Assembly (NCBI GenBank): GCA_023416855.1 | Contig: JAEZGU010000081.1 | Location: 1-19,624, forward strand | Reading direction: 5' to 3' | Source: Bacillota bacterium | Lineage (GTDB): Bacteria > Bacillota > Clostridia > Tissierellales > Sedimentibacteraceae | Length of the DNA: 19,624 bases | Shown here: one piece after another, positions 8,035-15,580 of the stretch | How positions within the stretch are numbered: position 1 is the first letter of the stretch | Layout: the number at the start of each line of letters is the position of its first letter | Position numbers and translations under genes: made by a program | Notes under the pieces: generated by a model | The model's database searches: none | What the model was told of the DNA's origin: nothing | What the model saw: only the letters and a program-made list of their open reading frames with translations

Positions 8035-9009
8035 CTATACTGAATAAATGCCTACAAAGGCAAGTATGACTGTTACAATCCAAAAAACAGCCACAACTTT
8101 AGTTTCCTTCCATCCACACATTTCATAATGATGGTGCAAAGGGGCCATTTTAAAAATTCTTTTCTTAGTTTTTTTATAATATAAAACCTGTATAATTACT
8201 GAAAGTGCTTCAGCAAAATAAATACCGCCTATTATAGGAATTAATAAAACCATATTTGATAAAACTGCCACTACAGATACTGCTCCTCCTAATGCCAAAG
8301 AACCTGTATCACCCATAAAAACCTTAGCCGGATTTGCATTATGTTTTAAAAAGCCCAAGCATGCACCTGAAACACCTGCAGAAAAAATAGATATACCCTC
8401 AAAAATGATATTTTCATTTTTCATGCTGTTCGCTATTAAGCTAAAAGCAGCCATTACTATTAAAGTAACTCCAGTATTTAAGCCATCAAGACCATCAGTT
8501 AAATTTACAGCGTTAACAATTCCTATAACTACAAATAAAACAAAAGGTATATATAGTACACCTAAATCTATATATGTACTGATAAATGGAATTATTAATT
8601 TTGTACCATACACACTGTATCTTGAGCTATATAGTGCAAGTAAAAAAGCAAAAATAAATTGTCCAATAATTTTTTGATATGCTCTTAATCCTAAGTTACG
8701 CTTTAGAACTACCTTAATATAATCATCTAAAAAACCTATAAATCCAAAACCAACAGTAAAAAATAACCCAGCCCAAATTTCTTGTGTGTAATAACCACTT
8801 GTGAACAAAGAAATTATCAATGCTAAAACAATAATAATTCCACCCATGGTAGGGGTTCCCGATTTTTTAAAATGAGACTTAGGCCCCTCCTCTCTGATGC
8901 TTTGTCCTACTTTCAATCTTCTCAATACCGGTATTATAACCGGTCCCAAGAATATAGCTATGAGAAAAGATACGATTATTACTCTTAATATTTGTCCGTC
9001 CACTTGCAT
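8035..9009 (-). CDS. mraY: MraY, phospho-MurNAc-pentapeptide translocase
   Basis: MraY transfers phospho-MurNAc-pentapeptide to undecaprenyl phosphate, forming lipid I. It is an integral membrane enzyme of 324 residues with about ten helices. Active-site motifs are all present: GTPTMGG (51-57), the aspartate pair in GFLDDYIK (Asp95, Asp96), NAVNLTDGLDGL (167-178), FMGDTGSLALGG (231-242) and the histidine motif MAPLHHHYEMCGW (288-300). It starts one base after the murE stop. Its ribosome site AGGAGT lies in the last murE codons, so the two are translationally coupled. murF, which often sits between murE and mraY in related bacteria, is absent here. Confidence 0.98.
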   Translation of the reverse strand: MQVDGQILRVIIVSFLIAIFLGPVIIPVLRRLKVGQSIREEGPKSHFKKSGTPTMGGIIIVLALIISLFTSGYYTQEIWAGLFFTVGFGFIGFLDDYIKVVLKRNLGLRAYQKIIGQFIFAFLLALYSSRYSVYGTKLIIPFISTYIDLGVLYIPFVLFVVIGIVNAVNLTDGLDGLNTGVTLIVMAAFSLIANSMKNENIIFEGISIFSAGVSGACLGFLKHNANPAKVFMGDTGSLALGGAVSVVAVLSNMVLLIPIIGGIYFAEALSVIIQVLYYKKTKKRIFKMAPLHHHYEMCGWKETKVVAVFWIVTVILAFVGIYSV

Positions 9010-9010
9010 T

Positions 9011-10495
9011 TTAACTCCTTAAACCTCTTTTTCTCTCAACATCCTTAATAGCATTTTTAGCAATTGTACCTTCATCGTATGGTACTTTTTCTACTCCCAT
9101 ATCTTGATATGGCTCTGTGGATTTTCCCGCAAGTAATATTACATCCTTACTCTTTGAGTTGTCAATAGCATAATATATAGCTTTATCTCTTTCTATTATT
9201 ATTTCATACTTGCCGTTATGTTTTTTTACACCTTCAGCTATTTCAAGACAAATTTCATAAGGATCTTCAAATCGAGGATTATCGGATGTAAGTATGCTTA
9301 AGTCACAATATTTACCTGCAATTTCTCCCATTGGACCACGTCTTGAAGAATCTCTTTCACCGCCTGCGCCAAACATAACTATTTTTCTTCCTTCAGCAAA
9401 TTCATCAATAGTTTCCATTACTTTTTGCAATCCGTCAGGTGTATGTGCAAAATCTAAAATAACTATACAATCAAGGTTGTTTTCAAGCATTTCAAATCTT
9501 CCTGATACACCTTTTATTTGACTAAGAGCTTTTATAATATCATCAATATTAAATCCCAAAGAATAAGCAGCTCCAAGAGCACCAAGAGAATTTAAAACAC
9601 TGAACTTACCGGGTGTATTAACATGAACTTTTTTTAATTCTCCATATATTGAAAGATCAAAATCAGTTCCACTCATTGTAGTAACTAAATTATTAGCTTT
9701 TATATCAGCATCTTTTTCAATTCCTATGGATATTGCCTTAACTCCCTCTTCCTTAAGTTCCTTATACAATCTTTCCCCATAAGAATCATCTATATTAATA
9801 ATGTTGTTAATTTTAGTTAAATGGAACAACTTTTTCTTAGCTTCATAATAGTTTTCCATTGTTTTATGAAAATCTAAATGATCTCTCGTTAAATTTGTAA
9901 AAATGCCAACATCAATACATACATCATCAATTCTATTTAATTCCAAGGCATGTGAAGAAACCTCCATAAAACAAGTATTTATAGATTTTTCTTTCATCAT
10001 ACTCAAATAATTTTGTATGTCTACCGCTTCAGGAGTAGTATTATCTACTTTGATTTTTTCACCTTGGATTAATACACCCATAGTACCTATAATACCTGAT
10101 TTTTCATTTAAATAATCATAAATTCCCTTAAGAAGATAAGTTGTGCTTGTTTTCCCGTTAGTTCCGGTAACACCAACTAAATTCATTGTTTCAGAAGGAC
10201 GACCATATATTATATTAGCAGCAGGTGCCATGGATTGCCTTGGATTATCAACAACAATAAAATTACCTTTATCCTTTACATTATCCGGGATATAGTTACA
10301 CAAAACAGCAGCAGCACCGTTATCAAGGGCACTTTCGATGAAATTATGCCCATCATTGGTATAACCTTTAATGGCAACAAAAATATCACCTTCTTTTACC
10401 TTTTTAGAATCATTTGTAATACCTTTAATTTCAATGTTTTTATTACCTAAGTAGCTATTGTGATTTAATTCTTTTAGAAGGTTTTTAATATCCAT
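9011..10495 (-). CDS. murE: MurE, UDP-MurNAc-tripeptide ligase (meso-diaminopimelate type)
   Basis: MurE adds the third amino acid to UDP-MurNAc-L-Ala-D-Glu. It is a 494-residue Mur ligase with the P-loop GTNGKTST (111-118), EVSSHALELNRI (178-189), NLTRDHLDFH (201-210) and the YYEAKKKLF segment that holds the carbamylated lysine. The C-terminal domain has DNPR (405-408), the motif that recognises meso-diaminopimelate; lysine-adding enzymes lack the Arg. The second substrate-contact motif, usually GKGHE, reads GKSTE (457-461); its Gly and Glu are kept. The ATG at 10495 has GGGAG 8 bases upstream. A terminator and a promoter separate murE from spoVD, so murE starts its own transcription unit. 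Confidence 0.97.
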   Translation of the reverse strand: MDIKNLLKELNHNSYLGNKNIEIKGITNDSKKVKEGDIFVAIKGYTNDGHNFIESALDNGAAAVLCNYIPDNVKDKGNFIVVDNPRQSMAPAANIIYGRPSETMNLVGVTGTNGKTSTTYLLKGIYDYLNEKSGIIGTMGVLIQGEKIKVDNTTPEAVDIQNYLSMMKEKSINTCFMEVSSHALELNRIDDVCIDVGIFTNLTRDHLDFHKTMENYYEAKKKLFHLTKINNIINIDDSYGERLYKELKEEGVKAISIGIEKDADIKANNLVTTMSGTDFDLSIYGELKKVHVNTPGKFSVLNSLGALGAAYSLGFNIDDIIKALSQIKGVSGRFEMLENNLDCIVILDFAHTPDGLQKVMETIDEFAEGRKIVMFGAGGERDSSRRGPMGEIAGKYCDLSILTSDNPRFEDPYEICLEIAEGVKKHNGKYEIIIERDKAIYYAIDNSKSKDVILLAGKSTEPYQDMGVEKVPYDEGTIAKNAIKDVERKRGLRS

Positions 10496-10533
10496 TTCAA
10501 TGCTCCCTTAATTAATTGTATGTATTATATGCA

Positions 10534-10562
10534 ATTTTATCATAATTAAAATTCAAATACAA
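10534..10562 (-). promoter_or_regulatory. Promoter for murE and downstream dcw genes
   Basis: On the minus strand TTGTAT (10557-10562) is followed after exactly 17 bases by TAAAAT (10534-10539), which carries a TG one base upstream (extended -10). A second -10-like TATAAT lies at 10524-10529 but has no good -35 partner. The site lies between the spoVD terminator and the murE start, where a new promoter would be needed. Confidence 0.55.
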
Positions 10563-10577
10563 TAACAATGAATTTGT

Positions 10578-10601
10578 AAAAAGGAACGCAATTTGCGTCC
10601 C
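10578..10601 (-). terminator. Intrinsic terminator after the SpoVD-type PBP gene
   Basis: On the minus strand, 13 bases after the PBP stop codon, the sequence GGGACGCAAATTGCGTTCC folds into an 8-bp hairpin with a 3-base loop (one G-U pair) and is followed directly by five T. This is a standard Rho-independent terminator shape. It would end or attenuate the mraZ-rsmH-ftsL-PBP transcript before murE. Confidence 0.75.
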
Positions 10602-10614
10602 GATATTATGTCAA

Positions 10615-12735
10615 TTAATTCAAGATTAATGTAACTAAAGACTTTTTCGCAACCTTCTCTCCTGCTTTCGGGAATTGCTGCTTAACTATTTTGTCTTCTT
10701 CCACCTCTATTGTTATATTACTTTCTAAACCTGCATTTATTAATTTGTCAGTTGCTTCTGCAATTGTAAGCCCCAACAATTCTGGAACTACAACCATCTG
10801 TTGCTCGACATGACCAAGCTCCTCCTCTGTGAAAACAGGCTCTATGTCATAATATTTCATTATATTTTCTAACAAGTCAGCTGCTACAGGCCCTGCTACA
10901 ATACTTCCATAATAGCCAATGCTTCTATCCGGTTCATCAACCATTACGAGTACTGTTGCTCTCGGATTGTCAACAGGTGCTGTACCGATAAATGATGATA
11001 TGAATTTGCCATCTATATATTTTCCGTCTATAACTTTCTGTGCTGTTCCTGATTTTCCACCAATTCTATAACCGGGTCTATATGCTTGTTTTGTTCCTGC
11101 TTCTGCTGAATCCTTCATAATAGAAAGCATTGTTTTACTTGTCTCTTCAGAAATAACTTTTCTTCTTATCACAGGTTCAAAATTTTTAATAACATTGCCG
11201 TCATCATCTATTAATTGTTTTACAATTCTTGGCTCCATCAGGTTTCCACCGTTTGCTATTGAAGAAATTGCAGTAATTAGTTGAATAGGAGACACTGCAA
11301 CACCCTGACCAAAGGCTTGTGTTACAACATCAACGTCTTTCATATTGATAGGTTCTTTTAACAGTCCCAATGCTTCTCCGTTAAGCATAATACCTGATTG
11401 TTCTTCAAGTCCGAAGGATTTCAAATACTTGTAAAATGGATCTTTGCCTATATCAAGGCCCATTTGAGCAAGTGCATCATTACAAGAATTTTGTATTGCT
11501 TCAGATAAAGTTTGCTCACCATGTGGTCTGTAATATCTCCAACATTTAATATTATTGCTTGTAATTTGTCTTACAAATCCATCGCAGAAATATTTTGATT
11601 CTAAGGATGCTGCATTTTCCTCAAGTGCAATTGCTGTAGTTAACAACTTAAATGTTGAACCGGGTTCATATATATCGTTAACAGCAGGGTTTCTCCACAT
11701 ATCAAACCATGCTTTTTGTAATTCTTCATTTGACAATGTTTCCCATTCTTTTTTTATGTTTTCATCAATTGGTGTCTTTGGATCGTTAGGATCATAATCC
11801 GGTTTAGATGCCATAGCAAGTACATCCCCATTGTTTGGGTCCATAACAATTATAGTAGCTCTTAATGCGTTATAGTCTTGTAAAACTTTTTGTGCTGCTG
11901 ATTCGGCATAATGTTGTATAACTTCATCTATTGTTAAAACAACACCTAAACCATTAGTTGGTTCGTAGTAAGCATTGTAACCAAACGGAAGCTCTCTTCC
12001 AAGAGCATCTGTGTTTATAACTGTCCTGCCCGGTATACCTGTTAAATATTCATTGTATGTAGCTTCAACTCCGTAAAGCCCATCTTGATCTATATTTGTA
12101 AAACCAAGTACATATGGTGCAAAATTTCCGTAAGGATAAACACGTTTATTATCCTCAATTACACTTATACCACTTAGCTCATGCTCTCGTATTTTCTGTG
12201 CCTGTTCTTCAGTAATCCATCTTTTGAGGGCAACGTATGAATAGTTGGAAGTGATTTTGGTTAAAACTTCATCATAATCCATTTCCAATATTTCAGACAA
12301 AATTTTTGCAGTTTCTTCAGGTGTTCTTGTATTAATAGGAATAGATTCTCCTGCAGTATTTTTACTTATAGATTTGTTTAATTTTTTTAGAAATTTTGTA
12401 AGTAATCCACCATCATCATCTTCATCTAATTTATTTTCATTAGCGGATAAATTACCTTTTTTAACATCAGCCGGTATACATACTACTGTACTTGAATTGA
12501 CACTTACTGAAAGCTTTTTACCTTTTGCGTCATAAATGGTTCCCCTTTTCGCACTAATGGTAATGTCTCTGGACCAATTTTCCATAGCCTGCTTTTTGTA
12601 TTCTTCACCTTCAATAATTTGTATGTATCCTAACTTAACTATTAATGCTATTGTAGCTAAAAAAAAGCAAAGCAAAAATACCAACATTCTTCTTTTATTT
12701 TGAAGGTTAGTAGTGCTTTTAACGCGCTTTTTCAT
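10615..12735 (-). CDS. spoVD: Class B penicillin-binding protein, SpoVD/FtsI type, with C-terminal PASTA domain
   Basis: A septal transpeptidase that cross-links peptidoglycan together with the SEDS protein. It has 706 residues: a basic N-terminus, one membrane anchor (about 17-36), a dimerisation/pedestal domain containing RGTIYDAKGKKLSVSV (64-79), a transpeptidase domain and a single C-terminal PASTA domain (about 650-706, VVPELLGLTIAEATDKL onward). The catalytic triad motifs are S360-TFK, S417-C-N and K561-SGT. One PASTA domain and position next to murE fit SpoVD; as the only PBP in the cluster it may also serve vegetative division. The pedestal holds an odd acidic and Ser/Lys-rich insert at about residues 90-138. 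It starts 10 bases after ftsL with GGGGTG as ribosome site. Confidence 0.93.
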   Translation of the reverse strand: MKKRVKSTTNLQNKRRMLVFLLCFFLATIALIVKLGYIQIIEGEEYKKQAMENWSRDITISAKRGTIYDAKGKKLSVSVNSSTVVCIPADVKKGNLSANENKLDEDDDGGLLTKFLKKLNKSISKNTAGESIPINTRTPEETAKILSEILEMDYDEVLTKITSNYSYVALKRWITEEQAQKIREHELSGISVIEDNKRVYPYGNFAPYVLGFTNIDQDGLYGVEATYNEYLTGIPGRTVINTDALGRELPFGYNAYYEPTNGLGVVLTIDEVIQHYAESAAQKVLQDYNALRATIIVMDPNNGDVLAMASKPDYDPNDPKTPIDENIKKEWETLSNEELQKAWFDMWRNPAVNDIYEPGSTFKLLTTAIALEENAASLESKYFCDGFVRQITSNNIKCWRYYRPHGEQTLSEAIQNSCNDALAQMGLDIGKDPFYKYLKSFGLEEQSGIMLNGEALGLLKEPINMKDVDVVTQAFGQGVAVSPIQLITAISSIANGGNLMEPRIVKQLIDDDGNVIKNFEPVIRRKVISEETSKTMLSIMKDSAEAGTKQAYRPGYRIGGKSGTAQKVIDGKYIDGKFISSFIGTAPVDNPRATVLVMVDEPDRSIGYYGSIVAGPVAADLLENIMKYYDIEPVFTEEELGHVEQQMVVVPELLGLTIAEATDKLINAGLESNITIEVEEDKIVKQQFPKAGEKVAKKSLVTLILN

Positions 12736-12745
12736 ATGGCACCCC

Positions 12746-13216
12746 CTATTGAATGAAACTAACTACCTTGTCAACTATACCTAATAGTATATTTTGACCT
12801 TTTTCTTCTGCTTTAAGAGTTTCATCGTTTGTTTCTTCAGGGCTTCCATATTTAAAATCAACAAATACTGTTTGTTTTCTTGTAGGATAGTTCATCCCTA
12901 AATATGCTTTAGCCAATTCTTCGATACTATTTGTGTTTTTAATACTCTCAAGAGCTATGTCGTAAGCAGCTATGTCATTATTGAGATTTGCTATTTCTTT
13001 ATTAATTGTATGTAATTCCATCTGTTTGTCTGTAATTATGGCATAGTTATAAACTATTGTAATTCCAAGAACAAAAGTTATGACAAGCATGATTGTATTT
13101 TTAATGCTTTCTATAACATTATTATTTTTTTTATTTCGTTTTATTCGTTTTTTATTGGGAGAATTTAGTTCTTGTCCATAATCAATATCAATGACTTCTT
13201 TTCTTAAAGCTGACAC
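12746..13216 (-). CDS. ftsL: FtsL-like cell division protein
   Basis: A small bitopic protein (156 residues) in the ftsL position between rsmH and the septal PBP. It has a long hydrophilic basic cytoplasmic tail (KKRIKRNKKNNN, 22-33), one membrane segment (about 41-61), and an extracytoplasmic heptad-like coiled coil (about 62-95, THDKQ...INKEIANLNNDIAA type). It continues with SIEELAKAYLGMNYP, the FtsL/DivIC-type conserved turn. FtsL pairs with DivIC/FtsB and FtsQ to activate SEDS-PBP wall synthesis. Sequence similarity in this family is weak, so the name rests on architecture and location. It starts with GTG at 13216, three bases after the rsmH stop. Confidence 0.88.
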   Translation of the reverse strand: MSALRKEVIDIDYGQELNSPNKKRIKRNKKNNNVIESIKNTIMLVITFVLGITIVYNYAIITDKQMELHTINKEIANLNNDIAAYDIALESIKNTNSIEELAKAYLGMNYPTRKQTVFVDFKYGSPEETNDETLKAEEKGQNILLGIVDKVVSFIQ

Positions 13217-13219
13217 TTA

Positions 13220-14149
13220 TTACACCCTCTCTCCTACTCTTAACTTTGCACTGTGTGCTCTGTGATTTTCATTTATTTCGTCTTCTGATGGAATAATTGG
13301 TTTCTTAGTTATAATTTTTAATTTTCTTCTGTGATCACATGTACATGTGGGAAATTCCGGCGGACAAATACAATCCTTATTTAAATCCGAAAATGTATTT
13401 TTAACAATTCTATCCTCTAATGAATGAAATGTTATAACGCAGATTCTTCCACCTATATTTAAACTATCAACAGCATCCCTAAAAGTATTTTCAAGTATTT
13501 CAAGTTCTCTGTTAACTTCTATCCTTATTGCTTGAAATGTTCTTTTAGCAGGATGTCCACCCTCTAATCTAACTTGTTTTGGTATTGCTTTTTTTATAAT
13601 GCTAACAAGCTGACCGGTTGTTTCAATAAATTCGCTTTCTCTTTCTTGTACAATAAACTTAGCAATTCTTGAAGCCCATTTTTCTTCACCGTACTCCCAG
13701 ATAATGCGAGATAATTCATTTTCCTCATATCCATTAACAATATGTCTTGCAGTTATTGTACTGCTTTTATCCATTCTCATATCAAGAGGCATATCATAAT
13801 TATAGCTGAATCCTCTTTCAGGTATATCTAACTGAAAAGATGAAACACCTAAATCAAATAATATTCCGTCAATTTTATCTATATGTAGATTCTCTAAAAC
13901 TTCTTTAATATTGCTGAAATTGTTTTTTACTGCTATGAAGTTATCATATGCCTTTAATCTTTCAGTTGCCCTTTCTATGGCATAATCATCTTGGTCTATA
14001 CCTATTACTTTGCCTTCTGTTACATGCTTAAGCAATTCTAAGGTGTGACCTCCACCTCCTAAGGTTGCATCAACATAAATCCCGTCTGATTTAATATTAA
14101 GCCCTTGGATAGCTTCATTCAGTAAAACCGAAGTATGTTTGTAATCCTT
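13220..14149 (-). CDS. rsmH: RsmH (MraW), 16S rRNA m4C1402 methyltransferase; start codon appears to be AAG
   Basis: RsmH methylates N4 of C1402 in 16S rRNA using S-adenosylmethionine. Motifs: HTSVLLNEAI (5-14), the SAM loop VDATLGGGGHT (26-36), DGILFDLGVSSFQLD, ERGFSYNYDMPLDMRMD, KRTFQAIRIEVNRELE and CVITFHSLEDRIVK. The first canonical in-frame start is TTG at 14035, which would delete the whole SAM loop and is implausible. Upstream the frame stays open only to the mraZ stop TAG, giving GRSHKDYKHTSVLL, and contains no ATG, GTG or TTG. An AAG at 14147-14149 sits 6 bases after GGAGG, exactly where family members begin (M-DYKHTSVLLNE), and gives a normal 309-residue protein. Either a rare start, a mutated start, or a base error; see findings. 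Confidence 0.92.
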   Translation of the reverse strand, partial: KDYKHTSVLLNEAIQGLNIKSDGIYVDATLGGGGHTLELLKHVTEGKVIGIDQDDYAIERATERLKAYDNFIAVKNNFSNIKEVLENLHIDKIDGILFDLGVSSFQLDIPERGFSYNYDMPLDMRMDKSSTITARHIVNGYEENELSRIIWEYGEEKWASRIAKFIVQERESEFIETTGQLVSIIKKAIPKQVRLEGGHPAKRTFQAIRIEVNRELEILENTFRDAVDSLNIGGRICVITFHSLEDRIVKNTFSDLNKDCICPPEFPTCTCDHRRKLKIITKKPIIPSEDEINENHRAHSAKLRVGERV

Positions 14150-14161
14150 ATGGCTCCTCCC

Positions 14162-14599
14162 CTATAGTCCTATCCCCAAATCTGACATTTTCTCTGCTAT
14201 GCTGTCAAAATCATATTCCTCGTTATTAGCATAATTATCCCAACTGCTTTTGTTCCAAATTTCAATTCTATCAATAACTCCTATTACGACAGCTTCTGAA
14301 TTTAATTCACTAAACTCTCTTAAGGATGGCGGTACTAATATTCTTCCCTGTTTATCGAAAGAACATTCACTGAATCCGGAAACAAATCTTCTTAAGAAAA
14401 ATCTTTCTTCTTTGTTAAAGGTAGATAAATTTTTAAGTTTACCAACGAATTCTGTCCATGTTTCAATAGGATAAATGAACAAGCACTTATCCAATCCCTT
14501 ACCGATATAAAAATTTTCGCCAAGTTCGTTTCTGAATTTGGAAGGTATTATAACCCTTCCCTTCTCATCAAATGAATGTATATACTCACCAGTAAACAT
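14162..14599 (-). CDS. mraZ: Transcriptional regulator MraZ
   Basis: MraZ is the conserved first gene of dcw clusters. It is a ring-forming DNA-binding protein with two SpoVT/AbrB-like swapped-hairpin domains, known in several bacteria to bind repeats in its own promoter. The 145-residue product has both DxxxR motifs: HSFDEKGRVIIPSKFR (D11, R15) and CSFDKQGRILVPPSLREF (D82, R86). The length is normal. The ATG at 14599 is preceded by AGGTGG with a 6-base spacer. The stop TAG is in the same frame as rsmH, separated from the proposed rsmH start by four codons. Autoregulation is likely through the GTGG boxes upstream. Confidence 0.96.
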   Translation of the reverse strand: MFTGEYIHSFDEKGRVIIPSKFRNELGENFYIGKGLDKCLFIYPIETWTEFVGKLKNLSTFNKEERFFLRRFVSGFSECSFDKQGRILVPPSLREFSELNSEAVVIGVIDRIEIWNKSSWDNYANNEEYDFDSIAEKMSDLGIGL

Positions 14600-14605
14600 T
14601 TTCTA

Positions 14606-14651
14606 CCACCTACTGGGCATATTATACCACAACGTGGGATAAAAATGCCAC
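14606..14651 (-). promoter_or_regulatory. mraZ promoter overlapped by three GTGG boxes with a 21-bp period
   Basis: On the minus strand GTGG occurs at 14648-14651, 14627-14630 and 14606-14609, each exactly 21 bases from the next. CCCA follows the first two boxes at 14635-14638 and 14614-14617, also 21 apart. The -10 hexamer TATAAT (14621-14626) directly follows the second box, the first box lies in the -35 region, and the third is part of the AGGTGG ribosome site. MraZ of other bacteria is known to bind G-rich short repeats (TGGG type in E. coli) in its own promoter, so this is a probable MraZ operator. Confidence 0.6.
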
Positions 14652-14722
14652 TATTATTTTTAAAAAAGGGAAAAATATTTTTTTTAATCTTTTTTAAGCA
14701 AGTATTATCCGCCATCTTTTAT

Positions 14723-14751
14723 TTGACTATGAATTAATAAAACTATATAAT
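14723..14751 (+). promoter_or_regulatory. Sigma-A type promoter for lgt
   Basis: TTGACT (14723-14728), a 17-base spacer and TATAAT (14746-14751) form a near-consensus vegetative promoter about 70 bases before the lgt start. It points away from the mraZ promoter; the 220-bp gap between the two genes is accounted for by these two promoter regions and the A/T-rich tracts (14641-14700) between them. Confidence 0.8.
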
Positions 14752-14819
14752 TGTTAATGTTACATTAAGCATGTGCACCTAATATTAATATACATAATAG
14801 CTTTACATAGGAGGAGTTT

Positions 14820-15551
14820 ATGGACCCAGTTGCTTTTACGATTTTTGGAATAGATATAATGTGGTATGGAGTTTTAATTTCATTGGGAGTGTTATTAGGC
14901 GTTTTCTTTGCTTTAAAAGAAGCTAAAAGAACCGGATTTAAAGAAGATAATGTGCTTGACTTTTTATTAATTGCAATTCCTGCTGCCATAGTAGGCGCAA
15001 GAGCATATTATGTTATATTTTCTTGGAATTATTATAGTCAAAATCTTTCTGAAATTATTAACATAAGACATGGTGGACTTGCAATTCACGGAGCATTGAT
15101 AGCGGGTATAATAACAGGTATATTTTTTTGTAAGATAAGAAAAATCAACGTCTTGGAGCTTCTTGACATATTAATTCCAAGCGTTGCATTAGGGCAAGCA
15201 ATTGGTAGATGGGGAAATTTTGTTAATCAGGAAGCTCATGGCGGTCCAACCGATTTACCGTGGGGAATAATGGTGAATGGTCAGAAAGTTCATCCTACAT
15301 TTTTATATGAGTCTATAATTAATTTTACAATATTTATTTTTCTAACATGGTATTCAAGAAAAAAGAAAACTACACACGGTCAAATTCTTGCACTTTATTT
15401 GATATTATACTCAACCGGAAGGTTTTTTATAGAAGGATTAAGAACAGACAGTTTAATGTTTTTAAATATGAGGGTAGCTCAATTAATAAGCATTGCCATG
15501 ATATTATCAGGTGTTGCCCTTTGGTATATAGTAAAAAAGAAAAAAGCATAA
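14820..15551 (+). CDS. lgt: Lgt, phosphatidylglycerol:prolipoprotein diacylglyceryl transferase
   Basis: Lgt transfers diacylglycerol from phosphatidylglycerol to the lipobox cysteine of prelipoproteins, the first step of lipoprotein maturation, in the cytoplasmic membrane. The 243-residue protein has about seven hydrophobic segments. Signature residues are present: IMWYGVLISLG at the N-terminus, RHGGLAIHGALIAG (83-96, with the conserved His), the family signature GRWGNFVNQEAHGG (129-142), HPTFLYES (158-165), and STGRFFIEGLRTD near the C-terminus. The ATG has AGGAGG 5 bases upstream and its own good promoter. It is transcribed alone, divergent from mraZ and convergent with pheST; it is not normally part of the dcw cluster. 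Confidence 0.97.
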   Translation: MDPVAFTIFGIDIMWYGVLISLGVLLGVFFALKEAKRTGFKEDNVLDFLLIAIPAAIVGARAYYVIFSWNYYSQNLSEIINIRHGGLAIHGALIAGIITGIFFCKIRKINVLELLDILIPSVALGQAIGRWGNFVNQEAHGGPTDLPWGIMVNGQKVHPTFLYESIINFTIFIFLTWYSRKKKTTHGQILALYLILYSTGRFFIEGLRTDSLMFLNMRVAQLISIAMILSGVALWYIVKKKKA

Positions 15552-15580
15552 AAATTGACCACCGTTTGGTGGTCATTTTA
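15551..15580. terminator. Bidirectional intrinsic terminator between lgt and pheT
   Basis: TGACCACC (15556-15563), loop GTTT, GGTGGTCA (15568-15575) form a perfect 8-bp hairpin. It is flanked by TTTT on the right (plus strand) and by ATTTTT on the minus strand, so it can stop both lgt and pheST transcription. It lies within a few bases of both stop codons. Confidence 0.9.

Noticed and set aside
13220..14035. Short RsmH starting at TTG 14035
   Set aside because: This start would remove HTSVLLNE and the SAM-binding GGGGH loop, both encoded in frame just upstream and needed for activity.
14765..14989. Minus-strand open frame of 74 codons opposite lgt
   Set aside because: It is antisense to the start of lgt and to its ribosome site; lgt is a well-supported gene.
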